From positions 1 to 28,529 of IMG/VR virus record IMGVR_UViG_3300021197_000466: 28,529 nucleotides of DNA; one strand, given 5' to 3'. The stretch comes from a virus. The position numbers and the translations under genes were made by a program. Each line of letters begins with the position of its first letter. Positions within the stretch are counted from its first letter, which is position 1. Positions 14,320-21,153 of this stretch are shown here, piece after piece. The notes under the pieces were generated by a model, which saw nothing but the letters and a program-made list of their open reading frames with translations, was not told the origin of the DNA and did no database searches.

Positions 14320-14488
14320 ATATTATATCCTTCTTTGTATGCTTACGCAACTCTTCTTTTATGAAACATGTAATACAACTAAAACCATTCTTGCTTTTTT
14401 GTTCAGACTTAAAGATTGTCATAGATCTAAGTGGCTTTTCTACTTTACATAAGACACAATTTTCTGTAGAGGATTTGTATAAGCTCAT
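14315..14488 (-). CDS. Small zinc-ribbon-like protein, 57 aa
   Basis: A 57-residue frame from ATG 14488 to TAA 14315-14317. Two CxxC pairs, C11-VL-C14 and C38-IT-C41, separated by 23 residues, make a likely zinc-binding knuckle pair. The C-terminus is basic (KEELRKHTKKD). The ATG overlaps the upstream stop as ATGA. Small zinc ribbons like this often bind nucleic acid or act as early phage regulators, but nothing shows its target. Confidence 0.72.
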   Translation of the reverse strand: MSLYKSSTENCVLCKVEKPLRSMTIFKSEQKSKNGFSCITCFIKEELRKHTKKDIIS

Positions 14489-14691
14489 ACTTTTATCTCC
14501 TCATCTAATCTAATGATTAACTGTTTCTTTCCAAACTTCACAACTTCTTGACATCTAATGTCTGAAAAGTGTGTAGACTCAACAGTCCTATAAAAAATAT
14601 TATGTTCTTGAACTTCTACTATTCTTATAGGTTTATCTAATTCTTCTTGAGACATCTGATCTAAAATTTTCTTTAGTTCTACATAAAGCAT
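14485..14691 (-). CDS. Hypothetical protein, 68 aa
   Basis: From ATG 14691 the protein is 68 residues: an N-terminal helix (MLYVELKKILDQM) and then strands (PIRIVEVQEHNIFYRT ... KKQLIIRLDEEIKV). It resembles in pattern the 66-aa gene ending at 11424. ATG 14691 is chosen because AAGGA lies 6 bases upstream; the ATG two codons earlier has no room for a ribosome site. It is preceded by one of the two related leader elements. No known domain. Confidence 0.65.
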   Translation of the reverse strand: MLYVELKKILDQMSQEELDKPIRIVEVQEHNIFYRTVESTHFSDIRCQEVVKFGKKQLIIRLDEEIKV

Positions 14692-14704
14692 AAGCATTCC
14701 TTTT

Positions 14705-14773
14705 CATTATTCCAACAGCACTAAGCTAGTTTATAGTTTTAAAAATAAGCATTTTATAGACATGCTTAGGTCT
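14705..14773 (-). repeat. Structured leader element, copy 1
   Basis: This intergenic element is related to 15124-15196. Shared parts are CATTATTCCAACA at the left, TTATAGACATGCT and GGTCT at the right. TAAGCA (14746-14751) pairs with TGCTTA (14763-14768) around an 11-base loop that is nearly identical in both copies. A second small stem is ACTA/TAGT (14720-14730). On the minus strand it lies directly upstream of the 68-aa gene and its AAAAGGA ribosome site. Confidence 0.65.
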
Positions 14774-14778
14774 TACTA

Positions 14779-15090
14779 CTAGTGTACTTTAGAAGTTGTT
14801 GATACTTCTTTATCCGTAGGTAATCCAAACTCAGCAAACAACAAATCACCTAGAGCTTTCTTTTTCTCTAGTATTCTAATATCTTCTTGAACAACAGTTA
14901 TTAGAAGTTTAGTCCATTGCTGAACTACTTTATTCAAAACTAGTTTAACATCAAGATCTTCAGCTTCTTCCAGTTTCTTTGAACTAATATCAACAAAATT
15001 TCTAACATTTTCAGAAACTATTTCTATTGCTGCATTTTCTGCTTCTAAAATAACTATCTGATTAAGAGCTTCTTTCTTACTTAAAGACAT
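14779..15090 (-). CDS. Hypothetical helical protein, 103 aa
   Basis: Read from ATG 15090 (MSLSKKEALNQI), which has AAAAGG 9 bases upstream; the comparison with the other copy of the leader element supports this start. An upstream in-frame ATG at 15126 would add 12 residues but has only a weak GGA site. The protein is almost entirely helical and charged (ILEAENAAIEIVSENVRN, then DVKLVLNKVVQQWTKLL and EDIRILEKKKALGD), suggesting a coiled coil. No family is recognised. Confidence 0.65.
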   Translation of the reverse strand: MSLSKKEALNQIVILEAENAAIEIVSENVRNFVDISSKKLEEAEDLDVKLVLNKVVQQWTKLLITVVQEDIRILEKKKALGDLLFAEFGLPTDKEVSTTSKVH

Positions 15091-15123
15091 AACATTATTC
15101 CTTTTAACTATATCTATTAATTT

Positions 15124-15196
15124 CATTATTCCAACAACACCAGCCTAGGTGTCTCTATAAAAAAGGGGTTAGCAGTTTATAGACATGCTAAGGTCT
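15124..15196 (-). repeat. Structured leader element, copy 2
   Basis: This copy matches 14705-14773. TTAGCA (15169-15174) pairs with TGCTAA (15186-15191) around an 11-base loop; compared with copy 1, one base pair of the stem has changed on both sides (A-T to T-A). A second stem is ACACC (15137-15141) with GGTGT (15148-15152). On the minus strand it lies between the 142-aa and helical protein genes, just upstream of the latter. Confidence 0.65.
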
Positions 15197-15202
15197 AGGG
15201 GA

Positions 15203-15631
15203 TTAACTAACTAATGCTGACCAATCTATTGCCTTGGCTTCTGCTGCTATACGCTGCTTAGCTTCTAGCTGGGCTTTCTTCCTCACATCTTGGTCTGTGC
15301 TGAACTGGTAATCGCTAGTAGGCATCGTTAGCCCTAGCTCTATTATAGCCTGTTTCACTAGCTCTACCAGAGGAGCAGGTAACTTTGGCAGATCACCATT
15401 CAACAAAGCATAACACTGTTGGTAACCTAAACGCTCGCTAGCGTCTAGCCTTTCCAAGACACTCATGATGCCTTTACTGTAGGCATAATTAGGCTGTATT
15501 TTTCTACGAGTTGCTAACTCTACATCTACGTTAGCAAAATCTAAAGTACTACTAAATCTTTTAGATATTGCTACATGCATAGACTTGCCAGACTGAAAGG
15601 GTCCATTTGAATTGTTGTTTGAGTTACTCAT
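15203..15631 (-). CDS. Hypothetical protein, 142 aa, first gene of the leftward block
   Basis: A 142-residue protein with an Asn/Ser-rich, probably disordered start (about residues 1-15) and a helical remainder, including MSVLERLDASERLGYQQCYA and a Lys/Ala-rich C-terminal helix (AQLEAKQRIAAEAKAIDWSA). No known domain. Being the promoter-proximal gene of the early block, it may act first after infection, for example in host takeover; this is inference from position. AAGGAAC lies before ATG 15631. Confidence 0.72.
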   Translation of the reverse strand: MSNSNNNSNGPFQSGKSMHVAISKRFSSTLDFANVDVELATRRKIQPNYAYSKGIMSVLERLDASERLGYQQCYALLNGDLPKLPAPLVELVKQAIIELGLTMPTSDYQFSTDQDVRKKAQLEAKQRIAAEAKAIDWSALVS

Positions 15632-15895
15632 TTTGAGTTCCTTGTATAGTTTAGATTATGGGACAAAAGAATTTTTTTGACCCAAAGGGGAAAGAAAAAA
15701 TTATGTAGCTTATGTGTATTTTAATTTAGTTAGTGGTATTATGAGTAAGGAAGACAACAATTCTCTAGGCTCTTGAATCTAAAAGATTTATAGCCTGTCT
15801 AGTGTATAAAAATACAGGCTAATTAGTCTTGGTAAGGCTAGTGAACTAGGTAGAGCTAGGGCTGTTCAGCACAGCTAGGGGGAGCTAAGCAGCTT

Positions 15896-15912
15896 GTCTA
15901 GCCTACCTAGAC
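15896..15912. repeat. Inverted repeat in control region
   Basis: GTCTAG pairs with CTAGAC around CCTAC. It stands in the CTAG-rich cluster of the divergent region. A protein-binding site or stem is possible. Confidence 0.45.
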
Positions 15913-16030
15913 CTAGTAGCTGCTAGACTATAGGGGTAGGCAGGATGCCATGCCCCCCTAGGTGGTATAGATAGCAATCTTATACATTTTTACAGACTAA
16001 ATGATGTGTACCAGACTATGCGGGCTATTA

Positions 16031-16082
16031 AACCTACTAGACTTTACATGAGGAGGTATTGAAACCTATAAGACTTTATAGG
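16031..16082. repeat. Direct repeat with palindromic second copy
   Basis: AACCTACTAGACTTTACA at 16031-16048 recurs as AACCTATAAGACTTTATA at 16063-16080, 32 bases apart with three changes. The second copy is also part of a palindrome, CCTATAA-GACT-TTATAGG (16065-16082). The site lies about 100 bases upstream of the late promoter, where an activator or repressor could bind. Confidence 0.5.
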
Positions 16083-16171
16083 CTATACATATAATATATG
16101 CAACCCCGGCTAGGGATTGCTCCAGTATAGTATTCAAATTTTAATTTGTCAAGAATTATTTTAATTAATGC

Positions 16172-16200
16172 TTGACTTATTCTTATATAGCTTCTATACT
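16172..16200 (+). promoter_or_regulatory. Sigma70-like promoter for the late block
   Basis: TTGACT at 16172-16177 and TATACT at 16195-16200 are 17 bases apart, one mismatch each from the consensus TTGACA and TATAAT. This is the best sigma70-type promoter I saw in the gap and faces the terminase-to-tail genes. The small terminase ATG is at 16208, only 7 bases after the -10 box. Confidence 0.75.
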
Positions 16201-16207
16201 TAGCAAG

Positions 16208-16615
16208 ATGAATTATTTATCTAGTAAACAGAAGAAAAAAGAACTGACTGAAATGCAACAAGCTTTTCTTAATAAAGTAGTTGAGACAGGAGGTGATCTA
16301 AAAATAGCGGCGGAGCTTGCTGGGTATCAGGGAAATCACTATCAAGTAATAAACAGTGTTAAAAATGAACTAGTCGATTTAGCCCAAGACCTCTTAGCTC
16401 ACAACGCACCTAAAGCTGCACTAAAAATGGTAGAAGTACTTTCATCAGATCGTCCTGTACCACAAGCAAATGTTAAATTGCAAGCAGCTCAACAAATTTT
16501 AGATCGTGTAGGTCTAGCTAAAACTGAAAAGTTAAGCGTAGATCATACAGTTCAGGGTGGTATTTTTATATTACCTACAAAAGAAACTGTGGTTATTGAT
16601 GCAGAAAGAGATTAA
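16208..16615 (+). CDS. Terminase small subunit (TerS)-like
   Basis: From ATG 16208 the protein is 135 residues. Residues 13-40 (LTEMQQAFLNKVVETGGDLK, then IAAELAGY) form the TerS helix-turn-helix pattern; ALKMVEVL (70-78) and the KLQAAQQILDRVGLAKTEKL stretch (90-109) match the oligomerisation helices seen in phage small terminases; the end GGIFILPTKETVVI is common to this kind. TerS recognises the packaging site and recruits TerL. A longer frame from TTG 16172 is rejected because that codon is the -35 box. No ribosome site precedes the ATG, so leaderless translation is possible. Confidence 0.85.
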   Translation: MNYLSSKQKKKELTEMQQAFLNKVVETGGDLKIAAELAGYQGNHYQVINSVKNELVDLAQDLLAHNAPKAALKMVEVLSSDRPVPQANVKLQAAQQILDRVGLAKTEKLSVDHTVQGGIFILPTKETVVIDAERD

Positions 16616-16617
16616 TT

Positions 16618-16893
16618 ATGGATATACCAGAGGGGTTTATAAGAAGAGCTACCTCTACCATTCCTTTTGGATACAGGCTTTCTGATATTCAAGGGTGGTT
16701 AGAACCTATTGAAGAAGAATTAGATTCTTTAAAGCTTATATCAGATATGATAGCTAATGAAGAGATTAGTCTAAGAATGGGTTCGGAGTGGTTAGAGTAT
16801 AAAACGGGGAGATCTATTTCTCCTAGAGGACTTCAAAAACATATAGATAAAACCTATGGCAGAAGAACAGAAAGATTGGGAGCTGCATCCTAA
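16618..16893 (+). CDS. Hypothetical protein between TerS and TerL, 91 aa
   Basis: A 91-residue protein: a short start (PEGFIRRATSTIPFGYRLSD), a helical part (LEPIEEELDSLKLISDMI) and a C-terminal LRMGSEWLEYKTGRSISPRG segment, which has an HTH look similar to that in recombinase or terminase-associated proteins. I recall similar genes before TerL in marine phages. Function unknown; a role in packaging is inferred from position. It overlaps TerL by 38 bases. Confidence 0.75.
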   Translation: MDIPEGFIRRATSTIPFGYRLSDIQGWLEPIEEELDSLKLISDMIANEEISLRMGSEWLEYKTGRSISPRGLQKHIDKTYGRRTERLGAAS

Positions 16894-18550
16894 TAATTAC
16901 TTGACAGATGAAGAAGGTTCTTTTGTTTTAAAGAAAGATGGTACTCCTAAAAAGAAAGCAGGAAGACCTAAAGGTTCTACATCTCAATATAATTATCATA
17001 GTGAAGTAAAAGCTAAGATACAAGCAAGAAGATCTGTATCAAAGCAAAAGAAAGATATAAAGCATTTAACAAATAAGTTAAATAATAAGAAGACAAGATT
17101 AAAAAATAAAGAAGAAGTCTTTAAAAAGCTTGACAACATTAGTAATAACAAAGTTGTTGAAGAAGATATTCTAGATGACTTACCAGAGTCTGTTAAAAAA
17201 CATTTAGAAGAAACTAATCAAGATGTTATTTTTAGAGCTAATGAAGGGCCACAGACAGACTTCTTAGCAGCATCTGAAACAGATGTATTGTATGGTGGTG
17301 CAGCAGGGGGTGGTAAGTCCTATGCTATGCTCGTAGATCCCCTTAGGTTCGCTCACAGGGCTGCTCATAGGGCGTTGATACTTAGACGCTCCATGCCTGA
17401 ACTAAGGGAACTAATTGATAAGTCTAGGGAGTTATATCCAAAGGCTTTTCCCGGCTGTAAGTTTAGAGAAGTAGAAAAGATTTGGACGTTTCCAAGTGGA
17501 GCTAAGTTAGAGTTTGGGTTCCTTGAAAGAGATGCAGATGTATACAGGTATCAAGGTCAAGCCTATAGTTGGATTGGTTTTGATGAGATTACTCACCTTA
17601 ATACAGAGTTCTCTTGGAACTATCTAGCATCACGACTGCGTACTACAGACTCTGAAATTACGCCCTACATGCGTTGTACAGCTAACCCCGGTGGTGCTGG
17701 TGCGACATGGGTAAAGAAGCGTTATGTGAACCCATCCCCGCCTAATGAGAGCTTCACAGGCAAAGATGGTTTGACACGAAGATTCATACCCGCAAGGTTA
17801 GAAGATAATCCTTACCTAGCTACAGATGGTAGATACGAGCAAATGCTTAAAGCTCTACCAGAAGTACAACGTAGACAGTTACTAGAAGGTAACTGGGATA
17901 TTACAGAAGGTGCAGCCTTTACAGAGTTTGATGTAATGGTGCATGTTGTTACTCCTTTTGAAATACCTATAGGTTGGGAAAGATTAAAGGGGATTGACTA
18001 TGGTTATGCTTCTGAAAGTTCTTGTATTTGGGGTTGTGTTGATCCCTCTGATGGTACATTAATTATATACAGAGAGTTATACCGTAAAGGTTTAACAGGT
18101 GAGATGTTAGCTCAAATGATTACTAACATGGAGCTAGAAGATCCTTATTCAGTGCAAGGCGTACTAGATACCGCAGCATGGAACAGAACAGGTACAACAG
18201 GCCCTACAGTTGGAGAAACTCTTCAACGTGCGGGGCATAAGCTGCGTAGAGCAGACAAAAACAGAATACAAGGTAAGATTCAAATCCACGAATACTTGAG
18301 AGTTCAACCAAGTGGCAGACCTAAGATACAAATATTTAATAGCTGCCCAAACTTGATCAGAGAGCTTCAAAGTATTCCTCTGGATAAATCTAACCCAGAA
18401 GATGTAGATACACATGCGCCTGACCACGCATACGATGCTTTAAGATACTTAATTATGTCAAGACCTAAAGTCAATGACATCTTTAGTCAGTTTAGAAACA
18501 TGCGTATGGAACAGGCTTATACACCCGTTGATTCAGATTTTGGATACTGA
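16856..18550 (+). CDS. Terminase large subunit (TerL)
   Basis: A 564-residue packaging motor and nuclease. Walker A GGAAGGGKS is at 147-155, Walker B SWIGFDE ends at D243-E244, and motif III TANP is at 275-278. The C-terminal RNase H-like nuclease has D381 (GIDYGYA), D438 (LDTAAW) and D523/D527 (PDHAYDALRY). The first 130 residues are an unusual basic, coiled extension with a GRPKGS AT-hook-like motif (36-41) and many Lys/Asn residues, perhaps for DNA or portal contact. It starts at ATG 16856 inside the upstream gene with no clear ribosome site, so translation is probably coupled. Confidence 0.96.
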   Translation: MAEEQKDWELHPNNYLTDEEGSFVLKKDGTPKKKAGRPKGSTSQYNYHSEVKAKIQARRSVSKQKKDIKHLTNKLNNKKTRLKNKEEVFKKLDNISNNKVVEEDILDDLPESVKKHLEETNQDVIFRANEGPQTDFLAASETDVLYGGAAGGGKSYAMLVDPLRFAHRAAHRALILRRSMPELRELIDKSRELYPKAFPGCKFREVEKIWTFPSGAKLEFGFLERDADVYRYQGQAYSWIGFDEITHLNTEFSWNYLASRLRTTDSEITPYMRCTANPGGAGATWVKKRYVNPSPPNESFTGKDGLTRRFIPARLEDNPYLATDGRYEQMLKALPEVQRRQLLEGNWDITEGAAFTEFDVMVHVVTPFEIPIGWERLKGIDYGYASESSCIWGCVDPSDGTLIIYRELYRKGLTGEMLAQMITNMELEDPYSVQGVLDTAAWNRTGTTGPTVGETLQRAGHKLRRADKNRIQGKIQIHEYLRVQPSGRPKIQIFNSCPNLIRELQSIPLDKSNPEDVDTHAPDHAYDALRYLIMSRPKVNDIFSQFRNMRMEQAYTPVDSDFGY

Positions 18551-18551
18551 T

Positions 18552-18917
18552 ATGAAAAGAACAAAATATAATAATGGTGGCTTATACACTTCTTATTCAA
18601 AAGGTGTTTTTGGTTTAGAAGGAAATGCTGGGGGTAATCAAAAACAAAGAAATGTTTCTGCTACAGCAAGTGTACAAGGTAAAGGTTTTAAAGCTTCTGC
18701 AAGTAGGGGAGTAGACAATTTAGCAGGTAAAAGCACTAACTATAGTTTACAAAAACAATTACCTAATAGATCTTCTGTAGCTGTCCAAACAAATAAATAC
18801 AATACTAGTGCTTCTTATCATAAACAAACTAAAGGTGGCACTCAGTTACATTTTGGTTTAAATAAAAATGCTCAAGGTACTTTAGGTGCAAGCATGAGTT
18901 TTTCTAAACCTTTATAA
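18552..18917 (+). CDS. Hypothetical small Gly/Ser/Asn-rich protein, 121 aa
   Basis: From ATG 18552, one base after the TerL stop, the protein has 121 residues. It has many short alternating stretches (SATASVQGKGFKASASRG, NTSASYHKQTKGGTQLHFGL, GTLGASMSFSK), which suggest beta strands in a repeated sheet or barrel. No signal peptide is seen. I recall comparable proteins between TerL and portal in uncultured marine phages. A longer frame from 18474 would run through TerL and is rejected. The role is unknown; a virion-associated function is inferred from position. Confidence 0.72.
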   Translation: MKRTKYNNGGLYTSYSKGVFGLEGNAGGNQKQRNVSATASVQGKGFKASASRGVDNLAGKSTNYSLQKQLPNRSSVAVQTNKYNTSASYHKQTKGGTQLHFGLNKNAQGTLGASMSFSKPL

Positions 18918-18928
18918 ACGGTAAATCT

Positions 18929-21100
18929 ATGTCAGAAAATAATTTAACAGCCAATGAACTTTACTTTAATGAAGTAGAGGGAGAGCAAGGTATAGAGCTT
19001 ACTCTAGATGAGCAGCTTCAAAATAACCTTGTAGGGCTTATTAATGATCGTTATGTTTCTGCTAAGACTGCTAGAGACTTAGATGAGACACGGTGGCTTA
19101 CAGCGTATCACAACTACCGTGGTCTTTATGGTAAGAACATTAGATTCAGAGAGTCTGAAAAGTCTAGGATCTTTGTTAAAGTTACTAAGACTAAAGTACT
19201 AGCAGCTTTTGGACAACTTGTAGATGTTGTGTTTGGTGCTAATAAGTTTCCTATCGGTATCAGTGAAACTAAAGTACCTGAAGGTGTTTCAACATACGCT
19301 CATTTAAATCCACAAGCACCGGGAATTGAAACCTCTCAAGAAGCTCCTAGTGAAGAAGAAGAAGTAGTTACAGAAAATCCTTTTGATGTTGGTTATGAAG
19401 GAGATGGTAAAACTTTAAAGGCTGGTGCTACTTATGGTACTGGTAAGTTTGAAGATCTTCTTCTTGATAAAAAAGCAGAAGAAAATGATATGCTTATTGA
19501 AGGGCCTTCACCAGACCCTCAAGTAATAGAAATTAGTCCTGCACAAAAAGCTGCAAGACGTATGGAAAAATTAATACATGACCAAATAGAAGAATCTAAT
19601 GGTGCTAGTGAGTTAAGGAACTCATTGTTTGAAGCATCTTTATTTGGTACAGGTATTGTTAAGGGGCCTTTCAATTTTAATAAAACGCTACATAGATGGG
19701 AAGAAGGAGAGGATGGCGAACGTACTTATTCTCCTGTTGATGTGCGTGTCCCTCGTTTGGAGTTCGTTAGTATATGGGATTTCTTTCCTGATCCTAATGC
19801 AACTAATATGGAAGAAGCAGAGTACTCATTCCATAGACATCGAATGAATCGTACACAGCTTCGCAGTCTTGGTAAGCTTCCTTACTTTGATAAAGATGCT
19901 ATACGAGAATGCTTAAATGATGGCCCTAACTATGTTGAAGAAGATTACGAACAAGAGCTAAAAGATGATAGTCGTAATGATGAGTATGGTGCCTCTCAAT
20001 ATGAAGTATTAGAGTATTGGGGTGTAATGGATGCAGAGTACTGCCGACAGGTAGGTATGGATATTCCTGAAGAAGTAGATGACTTAGATGAAGTACAGAT
20101 CAACGCTTGGATTTGTAACGGTAGAATGCTTCGTAGTGTAGTTAATCCATTTACTCCTTTCCGTATTCCTTACCATGCTTTCTGCTATGAAAAAAACCCA
20201 TACAGCTTTTTTGGTATTGGTGTAGCTGAAAACATGGATGACTCTCAAAAGATTATGAACGGTCATGCACGTATGGCTATTGACAACTTAGCCCTATCAG
20301 GCTCCGTAATCTTTGATGTAGATGAGACTGCCCTTGTGGGTGGTCAGTCAATGGAGATATATCCCGGTAAAGTATTCCGTAGGCAAGCAGGTGTACCCGG
20401 AACAGCTATTAATGGCTTAAAGTTTCCTAACACTACCAATGAAAACATGCAGATGTTTGATAAGTTCAGACAGCTTGCAGACGAACAAACAGGCATACCT
20501 TCGTACAGTCACGGTCAAACAGGCGTACAGAGCATGACTCGTACTGCTTCTGGTATGTCTATGTTGCTTGGTGCAGCATCTTTGAACATTAAAACTGTTA
20601 TTAAGAATCTTGATGACTTCCTTCTAAAGCCTTTAGGTGATGCTTATTTCCAGTGGAATATGCAGTTCTTAGAGTCTAAGTTAGGTGTTGTAGGTGATTT
20701 AGAAGTAAAAGCTACGGGTACGAACAGTCTGATGCAGAAAGAAGTAAGGTCACAAAGACTTACAATGTTCCTTCAGACAGCAGCTAACCCTGCCGTTGCA
20801 CCGTTTATTAAAATGAACAAGCTAATTAGTGAACTTGCTTACAGCTTGGATCTAGACCCAGATGAACTGATGAATGATCCAGAAGAAGCAGCAATGATGG
20901 CTCAAATTATAGGAATGGCAAACAATGCTGGACAAGTCCCTAGCCAAGAAGCTGGCCCCGTTGACCAAGGACAAGCTCCAATGGGAGGCCCTGAAGGAGT
21001 ATCTGGACAGCCTCAAGACCTTGGAGCTACAGGTACTGGTGGCGGCAACATCGGAACTGGAAATGTTCCGCAGTCAGGGGAAGCTGAATTCTCTGGCTAG
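18929..21100 (+). CDS. Portal protein (podovirus type)
   Basis: A 723-residue protein of the size and pattern of podovirus portals: an N-terminal helical region (RWLTAYHNYRGLYGKNIRFR), long charged insertions (about 110-200), and a helical body (PYSFFGIGVAENMDDSQKIM; GIPSYSHGQTGVQSMTRTAS). Portals form the dodecameric ring through which DNA enters the capsid. It directly follows TerL and one small gene, as usual. The last 58 residues are Gly/Pro/Gln-rich and probably disordered; the same bases are read in another frame by the next gene. The ribosome site before ATG 18929 is weak (CGGTAA). Confidence 0.92.
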   Translation: MSENNLTANELYFNEVEGEQGIELTLDEQLQNNLVGLINDRYVSAKTARDLDETRWLTAYHNYRGLYGKNIRFRESEKSRIFVKVTKTKVLAAFGQLVDVVFGANKFPIGISETKVPEGVSTYAHLNPQAPGIETSQEAPSEEEEVVTENPFDVGYEGDGKTLKAGATYGTGKFEDLLLDKKAEENDMLIEGPSPDPQVIEISPAQKAARRMEKLIHDQIEESNGASELRNSLFEASLFGTGIVKGPFNFNKTLHRWEEGEDGERTYSPVDVRVPRLEFVSIWDFFPDPNATNMEEAEYSFHRHRMNRTQLRSLGKLPYFDKDAIRECLNDGPNYVEEDYEQELKDDSRNDEYGASQYEVLEYWGVMDAEYCRQVGMDIPEEVDDLDEVQINAWICNGRMLRSVVNPFTPFRIPYHAFCYEKNPYSFFGIGVAENMDDSQKIMNGHARMAIDNLALSGSVIFDVDETALVGGQSMEIYPGKVFRRQAGVPGTAINGLKFPNTTNENMQMFDKFRQLADEQTGIPSYSHGQTGVQSMTRTASGMSMLLGAASLNIKTVIKNLDDFLLKPLGDAYFQWNMQFLESKLGVVGDLEVKATGTNSLMQKEVRSQRLTMFLQTAANPAVAPFIKMNKLISELAYSLDLDPDELMNDPEEAAMMAQIIGMANNAGQVPSQEAGPVDQGQAPMGGPEGVSGQPQDLGATGTGGGNIGTGNVPQSGEAEFSG

Positions 21101-21152
21101 GATATTAGAACTACCTTTAGTAGTAGACGAAGCATTAAATAGGACAGAATAA
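20925..21152 (+). CDS. Overprinted small helical protein, 75 aa
   Basis: A 75-residue frame starts at ATG 20925 inside the portal gene (+2 frame relative to it) and continues 52 bases past the portal stop to TAA at 21150-21152. It is charged and helical: LAPLTKDKLQWEALKEYLDS, then LELQVLVAATSELEMFRSQG and LNSLARILELP. I recall similar small proteins with a Trp-containing helix and a FRSQGK pattern after portal genes in podophages. In this segment it uses many G/C-ending codons, unlike the rest of the genome, while the portal reading is low-complexity. It ends one base before the next ATG, as expected of a real gene. Confidence 0.75.
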   Translation: MLDKSLAKKLAPLTKDKLQWEALKEYLDSLKTLELQVLVAATSELEMFRSQGKLNSLARILELPLVVDEALNRTE

Positions 21153-21153
21153 A

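Larger units (their letters stand above)
15632..16207. other. Divergent control region without genes
   Basis: This 576-base gap separates the leftward early block from the rightward late block. I found no open frame longer than about 20 codons with a ribosome site. Its right half is rich in CTAG tetramers (about 13 between 15760 and 16110) and inverted repeats, such as GTCTAG-CCTAC-CTAGAC at 15896-15912. A related direct repeat, AACCTAcTAGACTTTAcA (16031) and AACCTAtaAGACTTTAtA (16063), is present. The left part has A/T runs. It may hold early promoters, regulator sites, an origin or packaging signal, none of which can be assigned by eye. Confidence 0.7.

Noticed and set aside
15740-15776. 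An 11-codon plus-strand frame in the control region
   Set aside because: Too short and without a ribosome site.
16172-16207. N-terminal extension of TerS from TTG 16172
   Set aside because: The TTG is the -35 box of a near-consensus promoter, so it would not be in the mRNA.
18474-18551. Upstream extension of the 121-aa gene into TerL
   Set aside because: It overlaps conserved TerL codons; the ATG at 18552 directly follows the TerL stop.
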